From positions 100,922,533 to 100,986,532 of the forward strand of contig OX328125.1 in NCBI GenBank assembly GCA_946811695.1: a DNA stretch of 64,000 bases. Reading direction: 5' to 3'. Positions within the stretch are counted from its first letter, which is position 1; every line of letters starts with the position of its first letter. The notes under the pieces are model-generated. The model saw only the letters and a list, made by a program, of their open reading frames with translations, ran no database searches and was not told the origin of the DNA. The position numbers were made by a program, and so were the translations under genes. This stretch comes from Gonocerus acuteangulatus. Its lineage: Eukaryota > Arthropoda > Insecta > Hemiptera > Coreidae. Shown piece after piece: positions 1-9,062 of this stretch.

Positions 1-71
1 CTCCGAAAGCTTGCTTTGAGTGAATAAAATAAATCATTTGTGGTGGAGACCTTGGAGTTTGTTGGTTTTCC

Positions 72-74
<3 letters not shown>

Positions 75-126
<52 letters not shown>
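75..126. repeat. (TA)n microsatellite of a family A element
   Basis: Uninterrupted TA dinucleotides. The array lies directly before a family A 3' module, the same position it holds in the copy at 2127-2200. Reading frames running through it are artefacts of the dinucleotide repeat. Confidence 0.95.
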
Positions 127-128
<2 letters not shown>

Positions 129-267
129 AATTTGAACCACTGTTATTTTCGGTCTCTAGGGGTTCTGAAACGCGAAATTTTCAAGTCGGCACTTCCGGAT
201 TGTTTCATGAGATCAATTTTATAAGCGGGGTTCCTCCCTATGAAGGGAGGGAGGAACCGCGCTAACA
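127..267 (+). repeat. Family A 3' terminal module with hairpin
   Basis: Nearly identical to 2201-2337, and related in inverse orientation to 36920-37060 and 51743-51880. It starts with CAAATTTGAACCAC, contains ATTTTCGGTCTCTAGGGG, and ends in a hairpin (GGTTCCTCCC paired with GGGAGGAACC) followed by GCGCTAA. A hairpin placed just before CTRR is typical of Helitron-like 3' ends. That classification is inference. Confidence 0.75.
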
Positions 268-562
268 ATATAAACAGATCTAAGGTGTTACACGGGAGCT
301 GGTGAAAGAAAGAATGAGGTCTCGTATTGTAATTCTCTGTATGCAGGGTCTGCTTCCAGGTAAAGTCATATACTTTTACTTCCCTTTACCGTTACTCAGA
401 AGGCTCTTTGTGTTTACAAACAAAGGACTCGGTATAGACCACCCGTATTAACCCAAAAGTGATTGTATCAAGCTTGATAAACTTCCTCAATTAAATTAAG
501 GAATTTATGAGTGCTTAAATTAGGTTCTTGATCTAGTCAAAAAATTCAAGGAGAATTAGATC
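268..562. other. Unassigned AT-rich spacer
   Basis: No reading frame, RNA or repeat boundary was recognised here. It separates the first family A module from a decayed gag/ORF1-like frame. Confidence 0.5.
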
Positions 563-897
563 ATGAATAGACAATCTCGGCCAAACAGAAGGAAAATAAC
601 AATAACAAGGATAGTCAAACTTCGTTTTCAAAGATTGTTAGTTGTAACACAAATACGGTCACTCATGATTCTAATAAATTAACTGTGAAGGGTGATTACA
701 CAAATATTCCTGTTGAGGTTTTAAAGCTTCAATTTAAAAAACGTATTAACCCAAAGGAATTATAGATTGGCCTAAAAACAAAAAACGATATAGAGGTTAT
801 ATCAACAGAGTTTTTAAATATATGCAAAGACCTGTTGATCAATAAAATAAAAATAAAAAATAGAGTTCTCTGTAAAAGGTTTAATGAGTTCTATTAA
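563..897 (+). pseudogene. Possible LINE ORF1/gag-like relic
   Basis: A decayed coding stretch begins at an ATG near 563 with a basic, Arg- and Asn-rich start. After one apparent frameshift near 600 it continues through a segment reading VKGDYTNIPVEVLKL, then KKRINPKEL, one TAG stop, and IGLKTKNDIEVISTEFLNI, ending at a TAA near 896. The NPKEL-x-IG arrangement resembles the region before the zinc knuckles in LINE ORF1/gag-like nucleic-acid-binding proteins, where 'NP..L.I' followed by a patch of alternating charges is common. No zinc knuckle is visible. The resemblance is weak, so this is a suggestion. The frame is broken and cannot make a functional protein. It lies between two family A elements and may belong to a separate old insertion. 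Confidence 0.3.
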
Positions 898-1151
898 ATA
901 CATATTTTCCAATTTAGTTATAATTTTAACTATTGGAAATATTATCCAAAGATTCATATAATTACTCAACAATAGATTCTAATTTGAAGCACAGCTTTTT
1001 TCGATATCTACCTGTTCGAATTGTTTTTCTTATTGTAATTAATCTATTTTATTGTCAAATACATTATCCAACTATAAGCAATGAAAAAATAGGAATAAAA
1101 ACAGACAAAAAAACCGTTCGAATAAACGAAATCAATTACTTTAATGGTTTA

Positions 1152-2119
1152 AGCACTTATTTCTCCGATTGACATCGCCTAATTAAAACTTTCGTCAGAA
1201 CATTTTTTGTAGACCATTTAGTAAGCTTTCGAATGGTAACCTTTCGCTTCCCAAGATTTTCAACCGTTTTCGAGATATTAATGAAAGTATACGAAGTTCC
1301 CAAAATTTTCATTATTTCTAGCAACAGAAAATTGGTCTCATTTTTCCTATCCTGTTTTACAAACAAATACATTTTCCTAACATAATAAATTACAAAAATA
1401 AAAAGCAATAAAAAACCAAGGGAAAGAGACAAAAACTACAAAAAGAACGACAAAAACCCGTTCATAAGAACAAAACAGACGTATTTGAAGTTTTTAAGCA
1501 CTTATTTCTCCGATTGACATAACCTAATCAAAAATAGTTTTAGAATCATTTTTGTAGAGAATTTAGTAAGCTTTCAAATAGTTTCTATCCACTTACCACG
1601 ATTTCCCAACCGTGTTCGAGATATTAATGAAAGTATACGAAGTTCCCAAAACTTTTCATGTCTGTTCATAAAATATTTTATTCTAACCCTTCCTTAACTC
1701 CAAACGTAACATAACTTTTAACATATTAGTTTTAATGAAAGTAGAACATGTAGATAATGTTTCAACTGAATCCCGTGATTCTAAGTACCCAAACCAAAAT
1801 CGGTATTCAAAAACTATTTTTCCAATTTTCTCGAAAACGGTTAAAGCTATCGCCTTGAAAATGGTTTCATTCATTTTCCTAGCCCAAGAAGCCTATAAAA
1901 AGAGTACTTACAAGCTTATGAACTCAAAAACGTAAGCGTTACGATTTTTTCTGCGCGAATTTCGCCCCAACCGCCATCTTCCAGTGGGCGGATTTTGCTG
2001 GTTAACGAACTTGACCTTTCAAATTGGACGACGGATTTTTGTACCAAATTTCATCAAAATCGGACCATCAGGGAAGCCAGAAATGAGCGAACAGACATAT
2101 ATATATATTTTATAAATAA

Positions 2120-2202
<83 letters not shown>

Positions 2203-2337
2203 AATTTGAACCACCGTTATTTTCGGTCTCTAGGGGTTCTGAAACGCGAAATTTTCTTGTCGGCACGTCCGGATTGTTTCATTGTATCAACCTTATAAGC
2301 GGGGTTCCTCCCTATGGGGGAGGGAGGAACCGCGCTA
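1152..2337 (+). mobile_element. Family A hairpin-ended element, internally duplicated
   Basis: The segment beginning AGCACTTATTTCTCCGATTG occurs twice in tandem (about 1152 and 1497). It continues through TGGTTAACGAAC near 2000, ACCAAATTTCATCAAAATCGG near 2043 and GCGAACAGACA, then the TA array, then the 3' module ending GCGCTAA. Other copies are 15705-16340 (plus), 36920-37650 (minus), 51743-52158 (minus) and a fragment at 50622-50785. No transposase frame is seen, so it is non-autonomous. The 5' end was not located. Helentron-associated identity is inferred from the 3' hairpin plus CTAA and the internal microsatellite. Confidence 0.65.
2127..2200. repeat. (TA)n microsatellite inside family A
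   Basis: Pure TA run between GAACAGACATATA and CAAATTTGAACC. Its position matches other family A copies and the equivalent place in family B. Confidence 0.95.
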
Positions 2338-2514
2338 AAAAGATACCAAGGCCGAACCCTATATCACGGTCTACCTTTATATCACGGTCACGATATCCTC
2401 TCAAAAATTTTCAATTCTTAAAACATTTGAAATTTAACTATGGACTGCATACATAATTATAAAATAACAATATATTCTACCACAATTCCTAATAATCAAT
2501 TTAAATACCGTTCA

Positions 2515-2765
2515 AAGGATTGGACCCTTGCAGCAATACAGGCATCACATCGTACATTGACAGACTGGACGGCTTTTGTGCATTGCTCTGCTGTGATCTG
2601 TTTCCGAGCCCATCTGATGAGACGGATGAGGTGCCAATGTGCTCCCTGTAGACCAAATCTTTAATGTGTTCCGTGCAAAGAAATCCAAGAGCGTGAGGTC
2701 TGAAGATCGAGCCGGCCCACCACGTCCTATCCCAACGCCTTCGATAGTTGTAGTGTCCAATCAAT
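2515..2765 (-). pseudogene. Tc1/mariner-like transposase relic (C-terminal catalytic region)
   Basis: On the minus strand one frame reads IGRGGPARSSDLTLLDFF. This closely follows the motif of insect mariner/Tc1-like transposases in which an IGRxGP stretch precedes a W/P-rich 'SPDLTPLDFFLWG' block. After a single frameshift a second frame continues HIKDLVYREHIG, matching the 'GHIKDLVY' part that normally follows. This block lies near the third acidic residue of the DDE/D catalytic triad of IS630/Tc1/mariner enzymes. The frameshift and the lack of an upstream catalytic domain show that the copy is dead. The sequence then runs into a 59-bp tandem duplication and an assembly gap, so the rest of the element may be hidden or lost. 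Terminal inverted repeats were not identified. The family is confident at superfamily level only. Confidence 0.6.
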
Positions 2766-2879
2766 TTCGGTCGGCCCTCCCGTTGTGGGCTGGACAACCG
2801 TCGACTTGGAACGACCTTCCCAATTTCGGTCGGCCCTCCCGTTGTGGGCTGGACAACCGTCGACTTGGAACGACCTTCC
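2762..2879. repeat. 59-bp tandem duplication
   Basis: Two identical 59-bp copies, the first starting at 2762 and the second at 2821, each containing TCGGCCCTCCCGTTGTGGGC. A third copy begins at 2880 but diverges after CAATTTC. It lies next to the transposase relic. Confidence 0.95.
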
Positions 2880-2943
2880 CAATTTCTTTTCATAAAAGAC
2901 TTCCTCCAAAAACAACGTTTGTTCATAATCGAGTAATGCGTGG

Positions 2944-3143
2944 NNNNNNNNNNNNNNNNNNNNNNNNNNNNNNNNNNNNNNNNNNNNNNNNNNNNNNNNN
3001 NNNNNNNNNNNNNNNNNNNNNNNNNNNNNNNNNNNNNNNNNNNNNNNNNNNNNNNNNNNNNNNNNNNNNNNNNNNNNNNNNNNNNNNNNNNNNNNNNNNN
3101 NNNNNNNNNNNNNNNNNNNNNNNNNNNNNNNNNNNNNNNNNNN
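2944..3143. other. Assembly gap of 200 N
   Basis: Exactly 200 unknown bases, a usual placeholder size, so the true length may differ. Frames crossing it are meaningless. Confidence 1.
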
Positions 3144-3464
3144 AATGTCAAAATGAAACTTCCCGAGGCATGATTTTTACATACGGCAAGTGACATATTC
3201 ATTCTTCTTGACATTTTCAATTTGTAAGCACTCCCGCATTTTTTTTCTCTCTTTCTTTTAGGATCGCATTTCACGAAAATATCGGATAACTTTTATTAGA
3301 AATATCTTTCGTTTAAAACATCTCAATATATCTTTTGTGATTTTTTAAATTATTTTCTAAAATATTTTTTAATATTAAAATGTCCCTTTATTCAAATTTC
3401 TTAAATTGTCACAAGGTCAATAAAAAATCGCCTAATGTACATATATTTATAAGCTCTCTGCGGG
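3144..3464. other. Unassigned AT-rich spacer
   Basis: AT-rich sequence with short T runs. Nothing recognised. Confidence 0.5.
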
Positions 3465-3668
3465 AGACCCCGGTGGCCGAGAGTGTTAAGACGTGCGCAC
3501 TCAACACTCTGTGCTAAGGGTTATGGGTTCTATCCCCCCCCCCCCCCCTGGGCTAGTGGATTTTGTTTGGAAAAAAGAAAAGACATCAGCCCTATACTGG
3601 CTAGAAAAGATTGGTAACCTATAAATAACCCGTCCTAAAATTCGTTGTCAATAATAAATTGACAACGA
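3465..3668 (+). repeat. tRNA-derived SINE
   Basis: An A-box-like GGTGGCCGAGAGTGTTAAGA near 3472 and a B-box-like GGGTTCTATCCCC near 3525 resemble the internal RNA polymerase III promoter of a class II (Leu/Ser-like) tRNA. They are followed by a poly-C run and a body containing ATCAGCCCTATACTGGCTAG. The body recurs at 24414-24535, which shows a dispersed family. The 3' end carries GTTGTCAATAATAAATTG. No cloverleaf can close, so this is not a tRNA gene. Confidence 0.7.
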
Positions 3669-3690
3669 CCCTTTGCGTTTAGGTTAGCGA

Positions 3691-3868
3691 AGGGCGATTC
3701 TCGAATATGAATCGATTACAATCGAAATGAAAATATCGATCTGCAAAAAGAGATCGGCGATTTCAGATCGATTTAAAATGATCGATATTCAAGGCTCAGA
3801 AGATCGATCTCACGATCTACGAAATTCGTATTTAGATTTGAATCGATTTACATTCGAGAATCAGCCAT
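3691..3868. mobile_element. Short TIR element (MITE)
   Basis: The left end AGGGCGATTCTCGAAT and the right end, read inverted as ATGGCTGATTCTCGAAT, form imperfect terminal inverted repeats around about 178 bp. The interior is rich in ATCGAT motifs. A target-site duplication was not identified and there is no coding capacity. Confidence 0.6.
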
Positions 3869-4170
3869 CACTACTAAGACTCGACCTAAATAAGTCGATT
3901 TGAATAATTGATATTATGGTAAATCTATCTGTACCTTAAAAGTACTTTAAAGAAACTACTACTGTTACATCACATTAAAAGATTTACTTGTTATTACATA
4001 TATATGGTTACCAAATGAGAAAGAAATTTAATAAAATAATAGTATTATAGAAAAATGGTTATAAAAATTAAGAGCACAGTTTGAAACCTTATTTTTATTA
4101 TATTACCTTCTTCCATAAGTTGGAAAAACGGAAGATATTGAGTGGTTGTATAATGTTACTGTTGTATTAA

Positions 4171-4212
4171 AAGTCTGTTACTGGACGTAGCATATTGTCC
4201 AGTAACAGACTT
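4171..4212. repeat. Perfect 16-bp hairpin
   Basis: AAGTCTGTTACTGGAC at 4171-4186 is followed by a 10-nt loop and its exact reverse complement at 4197-4212. Function unknown. Confidence 0.9.
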
Positions 4213-4480
4213 GTTCTTTAACTAAAGTTTAGAAACGAAATTGAGCAAGAAGAGGTGAGATTAAGTCTTTGGATATTTGTACTAAAAAAAACACTTTATT
4301 TTACGGTATTCTAGACAGATCGATTCTATAAAAGATCGGCCCTTGAAGATCGATTCATTAAAAGGTCGGCCCTTGGAGAACTCAAAAATCGATATATTTT
4401 GTTAAAAAGATCAATGAAAAGATCGGTTCAGATCGCCTAAAACTTTAGGTTTTGTAACATGCGTTAACTGCGTTACAAGG

Positions 4481-4566
4481 CCCATAAGTTTCATATTTAC
4501 TCCTCTATTCGCACGGTATAAGACCCATAAGTTTCATATTTACTCCTCTATTCGCACGGTATAAGA
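4481..4566. repeat. 43-bp tandem duplication
   Basis: The unit starting CCCATAAGTTTCATATTTAC occurs at 4481 and again at 4524. The copies are practically identical. Confidence 0.9.
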
Positions 4567-4644
4567 CACATAAAGCTCTTGAAAATTTACAAATTGACAA
4601 ACTATTAAAACTACAAATTAAAACTATGTATATTATTATGATTT

Positions 4645-4722
4645 TGAGGCCGTGAGTGCTAAGGTTTACATACTCCGTGCCTAAGGTCGTGGGTTCAATT
4701 CTAAATGAATGAATGAATGAAT
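4645..4722 (+). repeat. SINE head relic with (ATGA)n tail
   Basis: GAGGCCGTGAGTGCTAAGG and the B-box-like GTCGTGGGTTCAATTC resemble the SINE at 3465, truncated and ending in tandem AATG units. Confidence 0.5.
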
Positions 4723-4949
4723 ATAGCCTTTATTTACGATAATAAATTAAACATATTGACAATTTCAGATATTAATATAAGTAGTAAAAGTAAAAAAATA
4801 TATAAAAAAGGTAAAAGTAAAATAAAGATATATAGATATTAATAGAATTTGTTCCTTTACAAAAATTAGAAAAAAAAAAAAAAAACATTTTACAAATATA
4901 TAACAAACAAAACAAACAAGTATCTTTTCCTATTTTAAGTATTTATTTA

Positions 4950-5222
4950 TTATCGTAGGGCCTCCCAAAAAGAAAAAATTTTGGGGTAATGGTCTAAACT
5001 TCCCGCGGTGACCTAGTCCTACCGGGAAGTGGAGTTCTCCCTTTGGTGTGTCCAAATGTCTTTCCATATTCTCCTGTCTCTTGCGTTTCTCATCCACGCT
5101 GCACCAGCCTTGTTCCGCATGTAATCAGACCATCTCTTCCGCTGTCTGCCTCTTCTTCTTTTCCTTCCATAGGGTATCCATTCTGTGGTCAGCTTTGCCC
5201 ATCTATTTTCCGCCTGTTCTAA
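4950..5222 (-). pseudogene. RTE-like LINE, C-terminal end of endonuclease-reverse transcriptase
   Basis: On the minus strand an uninterrupted frame runs from about 5222 to a TAG at 5019-5021. It encodes a basic tail with the order EWIPYGRKRRRGRQRKRW, then W..R.ARDR..W, and a terminal HQRENSTSR. This order (basic 'GRKRxRGRPxxRW' hinge, then W...A.DR..W) is the usual C-terminus of many insect endonuclease-RT LINE proteins, downstream of the polymerase domain. The copy is 5'-truncated and lacks all catalytic motifs. The short 3' untranslated part ends near 4950 in AATAAATAAATA-type repeats, typical of LINE tails. It is a dead fragment left by truncated reverse transcription. The exact clade is not secure. 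Confidence 0.6.
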
Positions 5223-5609
5223 AATTCTAAATAATAATAATTAAATGTGCTTATAAAAAAAGTATTCATCTAGGAAAAGAAAAATTGCTTCAGTGGTTCG
5301 TAGCACACCGATAAATAACAGCAGTTCCAAGAAGCCAAACATTTTTGGCAGAATGCGCAACATATGAATCAGTTTAAATCAGATTTAACTTGCAACATCA
5401 CCTTCCTGTAATTCCAGCAGCTCCATTCTAGATGTTTTCGCTGCGTCCAATGTTTCCCAACAGAAACTTTGAAAAATACGAACCCGACAAGCAGGGTACA
5501 GAGAGGGGGAAAAAACTGACTTTTCTCGGATTTGGCCATCTCAAGTCATGGAATAAGAAAATATACCATTTACAAATTAAAAAGGGTATATACGTACATA
5601 CGTATTAAC
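5223..5609. other. Unassigned spacer
   Basis: Mixed-composition sequence between the LINE tail and an 18-bp satellite. No feature recognised. Confidence 0.4.
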
Positions 5610-6023
5610 TTAGAGAAGAGGTTCTCGTTAGAGAAGAGGTTCTCGTTAGAGAAGAGGTTCTCGTTAGAGAAGAGGTTCTCGTTAGAGAAGAGGTTCTCGT
5701 TAGAGAAGAGGTTCTCGTTAGAGAAGAGGTTCTCGTTAGAGAAGAGGTTCTCGTTAGAGAAGAGGTTCTCGTTAGAGAAGAGGTTCTCGTTAGAGAAGAG
5801 GTTCTCGTTAGAGAAGAGGTTCTCGTTAGAGAAGAGGTTCTCGTTAGAGAAGAGGTTCTCGTTAGAGAAGAGGTTCTCGTTAGAGAAGAGGTTCTCGTTA
5901 GAGAAGAGGTTCTCGTTAGAGAAGAGGTTCTCGTTAGAGAAGTGGTTCTCGTTAGAGAAGAGGTTCTCGTTAGAGAAGAGGTTCTCGTTAGAGAAGAGGT
6001 TCTCGTCAGAGAAGTGGTTCTCG
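5610..6023. repeat. 18-bp satellite, 23 units
   Basis: The unit TTAGAGAAGAGGTTCTCG is repeated exactly 23 times (414 bp) with few substitutions. Each unit has a small palindrome, GAGAA-GAG-GTTCTC. A shorter array of the same unit is at 7141-7236. Because 18 is divisible by three, open frames through it are automatic. Confidence 0.97.
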
Positions 6024-7140
6024 TTCAGAGATCTGGATCATCAGCGCAGGCGCATAACTCATTAGCATTTCTATTGGCCTATTCCTATGGGCAATTTTAT
6101 TGGCCTTTGTAGTAAGATGCTAAATTGCATATCGGCCCATTTTCCACCGAGAAACCAGTTATCTGTATTATCAACGCGTCGGACTGTCTAGAATTTCGAT
6201 ATAACCTTGAGCGAGAGTAGCGAGCGCAATTATGCCATTAATGTAAGTACTACGCGTTTAATCAAGGTTATATCGAAACTCTAGTCAACCCGAATCGTTG
6301 ATAAACCTGTCGCCATATTGGAAAACATTGAAGTGACACCTGGGCTGATGATCCAGATCTCTTACCCGGTGATGATTCAGATCTCTTACCCGGTGATGAT
6401 CCAGATCTCTGACTCGGAGATGATCCAGATCTCTCACCCGGTGATGATCCAGATCTCTGACTCGGAGAAGATCCAGATCTCTGACTCGGAGACAAACCAG
6501 ATCTCTTGCACGGGGACGATCCAGATTTCTGAATCGGAGATGATCCAGATCTCTGACTCGGAGACGATCCAGATCTCTGACTTGGAGATGATCCAGATCT
6601 CTGAGTCGAAGATGATCGAGATCTTTGACTCGGAGATGATCGAGATCTTTGACTCGGAGATGATCCAGATCTCTTACACGGTGACGATCCACATCTCTTA
6701 CCCGGTGACGATCCAGATCTCTGACCCGGTGATGATCCAGATCTCTGACCCGGTGACGATCCAGATCTCATACACGGTGATGATCCAGATCTCTGAGAGC
6801 CTGCGTTGAAGCTAATACTTAAGTACCCATACCTATGTAACATGAATATTTTCTGATACTTATATAAATGAAATATGGATGTAATGCATTTTATAGCTCA
6901 TCGCCATATTTTCGAGGTTCTGTAATAAAATTGAACACATAAATGTAATTTTTAAAGTTATTAAAATTATTTTTCTCTGGGTGAAAACTGAAAGTATTCA
7001 AGAATGTCAGGAACGAGGAAAAACTCCTGCGTATAATTAATTATTGGCAAATTGATAACTAGTAAATATTACACCCTAATTCCCAACGGCTGATCTGTGG
7101 GTTGCGAAATGTGTCGCACGAAAATAGAGCAACGTCCTGG
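6024..7140. repeat. Segmental duplication, copy 1
   Basis: Copy 1 of a long tandem duplication whose second copy is 7237-8650. It starts with one inverted 24-bp satellite unit (AGAGATCTGGATCATC), continues through CAGCGCAGGCGCATAACTC and two ATTGG boxes, and lacks 177 bp present in copy 2 (equivalent to 7329-7505). It then has an inverted pair, TTTCGATATAACCTTGA / TCAAGGTTATATCGAAA, a 24-bp array, and a tail ending AACGTCCTGG. The length difference of 297 bp equals the 177-bp deletion plus five 24-bp units. Confidence 0.9.
6347..6797. repeat. 24-bp satellite, about 19 units
   Basis: The unit GATGATCCAGATCTCTGACT plus CGGA varies mainly in its last eight bases (CTCGGAGA or CCCGGTGA). Frames on either strand are long only because 24 is a multiple of three. 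Confidence 0.95.
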
Positions 7141-7236
7141 TTCTCGTTAGAGAAGAGGTTCTCGTTAGAGAAGAGGTTCTCGTTAGAGAAGAGGTTCTCG
7201 TTAGAGAAGAGGTTCTCGTTAGAGAAGTGGTTCTCG
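7141..7236. repeat. 18-bp satellite, second short array
   Basis: About five units of the array at 5610-6023, starting right after AACGTCCTGG. They form the junction between the two segmental copies. Confidence 0.95.
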
Positions 7237-8650
7237 TTCAGAGATCTGGATCATCAGCGCAGGCGCATAACTCATTAGCATTTCTATTGGCCTATTCCTA
7301 TGGGCAATTTTATTGGCCTTTGTAGTAACCGTCTTGTTTACTTTCTGCTTTCAAAGCAATTCACTTGTAGATTTGTGTTTTTTAAGCAATTTCTTTTCAT
7401 TGCCTGTTGTTTGAGTTCTTAGTATTGTTTGTTGTTTTTGTCTTTACTGCTGTTCTTGTTTCTGCAAGGAAAATGCGTCTTTGGGATTTATCTACAACTG
7501 AAAAAGATGCTAAATTGCATATCGGCCCATTTTCCACCGAGAAACCAGTTATCTGTATTATCAACGCGTCGGACTGTCTAGAATTTCGATATAACCTTGA
7601 GCGAGAGTAGCGAGCGCAATTATGCCATTAATGTAAGTACTACGCGTTTAATCAAGGTTATATCGAAACTCTAGTCAACCCGAATCGTTGATAAACCTGT
7701 CGCCATATTGGAAAACATTCAAGTGACACCTGGGCTGATGATCCAGATCTCTTACCCGGTGATGATTCAGATCTCTTACGCGGTGATGATCCAGATCTCT
7801 GACTCGGAGATGATCCAGATCTCTCACCCGGTGATGATCCAGATCTCTGACTCGGAGAAGATCCAGATCTCTGACTCGGAGACAAACCAGATCTCTTGCA
7901 CGGGGACGATCCAGATTTCTGACTCGGAGATGATCCAGATCTCTGACTCGGAGATGATCCAGATCTCTGAGTCGAAGATGATCGAGATCTTTGACTCGGA
8001 GATGATCGAGATCTTTGACTCGGAGATGATCCAGATCTCTTACACGGTGACGATCCACATCTCTTACCCGGTGACGATCCAGATCTCTGACCCGGTGATG
8101 ATCCAGATCTCTTACACGGTGATGATCCAGATCTCTGACCCGGTGATGATCCAGATCCCATACACGGTGATGAGCCAGATCTCTGACTCGGAGATGATCC
8201 AGATCTCTCACCCGGTGATGATCAGGATCTCTGACTCGGAGATGCTCCAGATCTCTGACCCGGTGACGATCCAGATCTCTGACCCGGTGATGATCCAGAT
8301 CTCTGAGAGCCTGCGTTGAAGCTAATACTTAAGTACCCATACCTATGTAACATAAATATTTTCTGATACTTATATAAATGAAATATGGATGTAATGCATT
8401 CTATAGCTCATCGCCATATTTTCGAGGTTCTGTAATAAAATTGAACACATAAATGTAATTTTTAAAGTTATTAAATTTATTTTTCTCCGGGTGAAAACTG
8501 AAAGTATTCAAGAATGTCAGGAACGAGGAAAAACTCCTGCGTATAATTAATTATTGGCAAATCGATAACTAGTAAATATTACGCCCTAATTCCCAACGGC
8601 TGATCTGTGGGTTGAGAAATGTGTCGCACGAAAATAGAGCAACGTCCTGG
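7237..8650. repeat. Segmental duplication, copy 2
   Basis: Copy 2 of 6024-7140, with 177 extra bases (7329-7505) and a longer 24-bp array (7737-8307). The extra part holds a pyrimidine-rich stretch ending in GTTTCTGCAAG, followed by GAAAATGCG and a short frame beginning MRLWDLSTTEKDA. That frame faintly recalls the N-terminus of ISXO2/Merlin-like transposases, but the match is too weak to call. A diverged copy of the leader is at 46637-46860. Confidence 0.9.
7737..8307. repeat. 24-bp satellite, about 24 units
   Basis: Same unit as 6347-6797, expanded by five units. The first ten or so units keep the same order of variants as copy 1, showing that duplication came before local expansion. Confidence 0.95.
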
Positions 8651-9062
8651 CTTCGGTCCATGAATGACGGTGAAAATAGATGCCTTCGCTTTGACAGTCC
8701 TGTGGTCGACTCTTCATTCATCAATACAGCAATCAGATGAATGATCAAATCTATTGATTAGGACTAAAGGAACATTTCCTACACGATTATTGATTAATGA
8801 AGCGATCACATGCTTAGATGACTTATCTCTAGTAAAGTTTGTGTCAAGATTTCTGTATAATGAAGCTAATAAGGTTTTAAAATGCCAAATAAAATAAATA
8901 GATGAAATTACCAATTGGACAGAACTTGAATTACCTACATCAGAAATGACAGTCCATTGATGTGTCAGTATGAATTACAGTTTTTCTTTTCGAACAAAGG
9001 AAGTGAAGACTCAACGAAACTGGGTTTGAATTAAAAGTAGTGCAATGCATCCGTATTAATTC
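8651..9062. other. Unassigned spacer
   Basis: No coding or repeat structure recognised between the duplication and the 44-bp satellite. Confidence 0.4.

Noticed and set aside
2501..3274. 257-residue frame across the N gap
   Set aside because: A third of it is unknown bases. Only the transposase-like part at 2515-2765 is supportable.
5610..6023. Array of heat-shock elements (GAA..TTC) in the 18-bp unit
   Set aside because: The GAA and TTC are separated by four bases, not two, so spacing does not fit a heat-shock element.
5532..6065. SLEKRF-repeat protein
   Set aside because: It is simply the translation of an 18-bp satellite. There is no promoter, splice or composition evidence.
6268..6843. 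Long Ser/Arg-rich (SGSSPSQR-type) protein on the minus strand and its other-frame partners
   Set aside because: The frames come from a 24-bp satellite whose period is a multiple of three, so several frames stay open by arithmetic. Three overlapping frames are open equally, which argues against coding.
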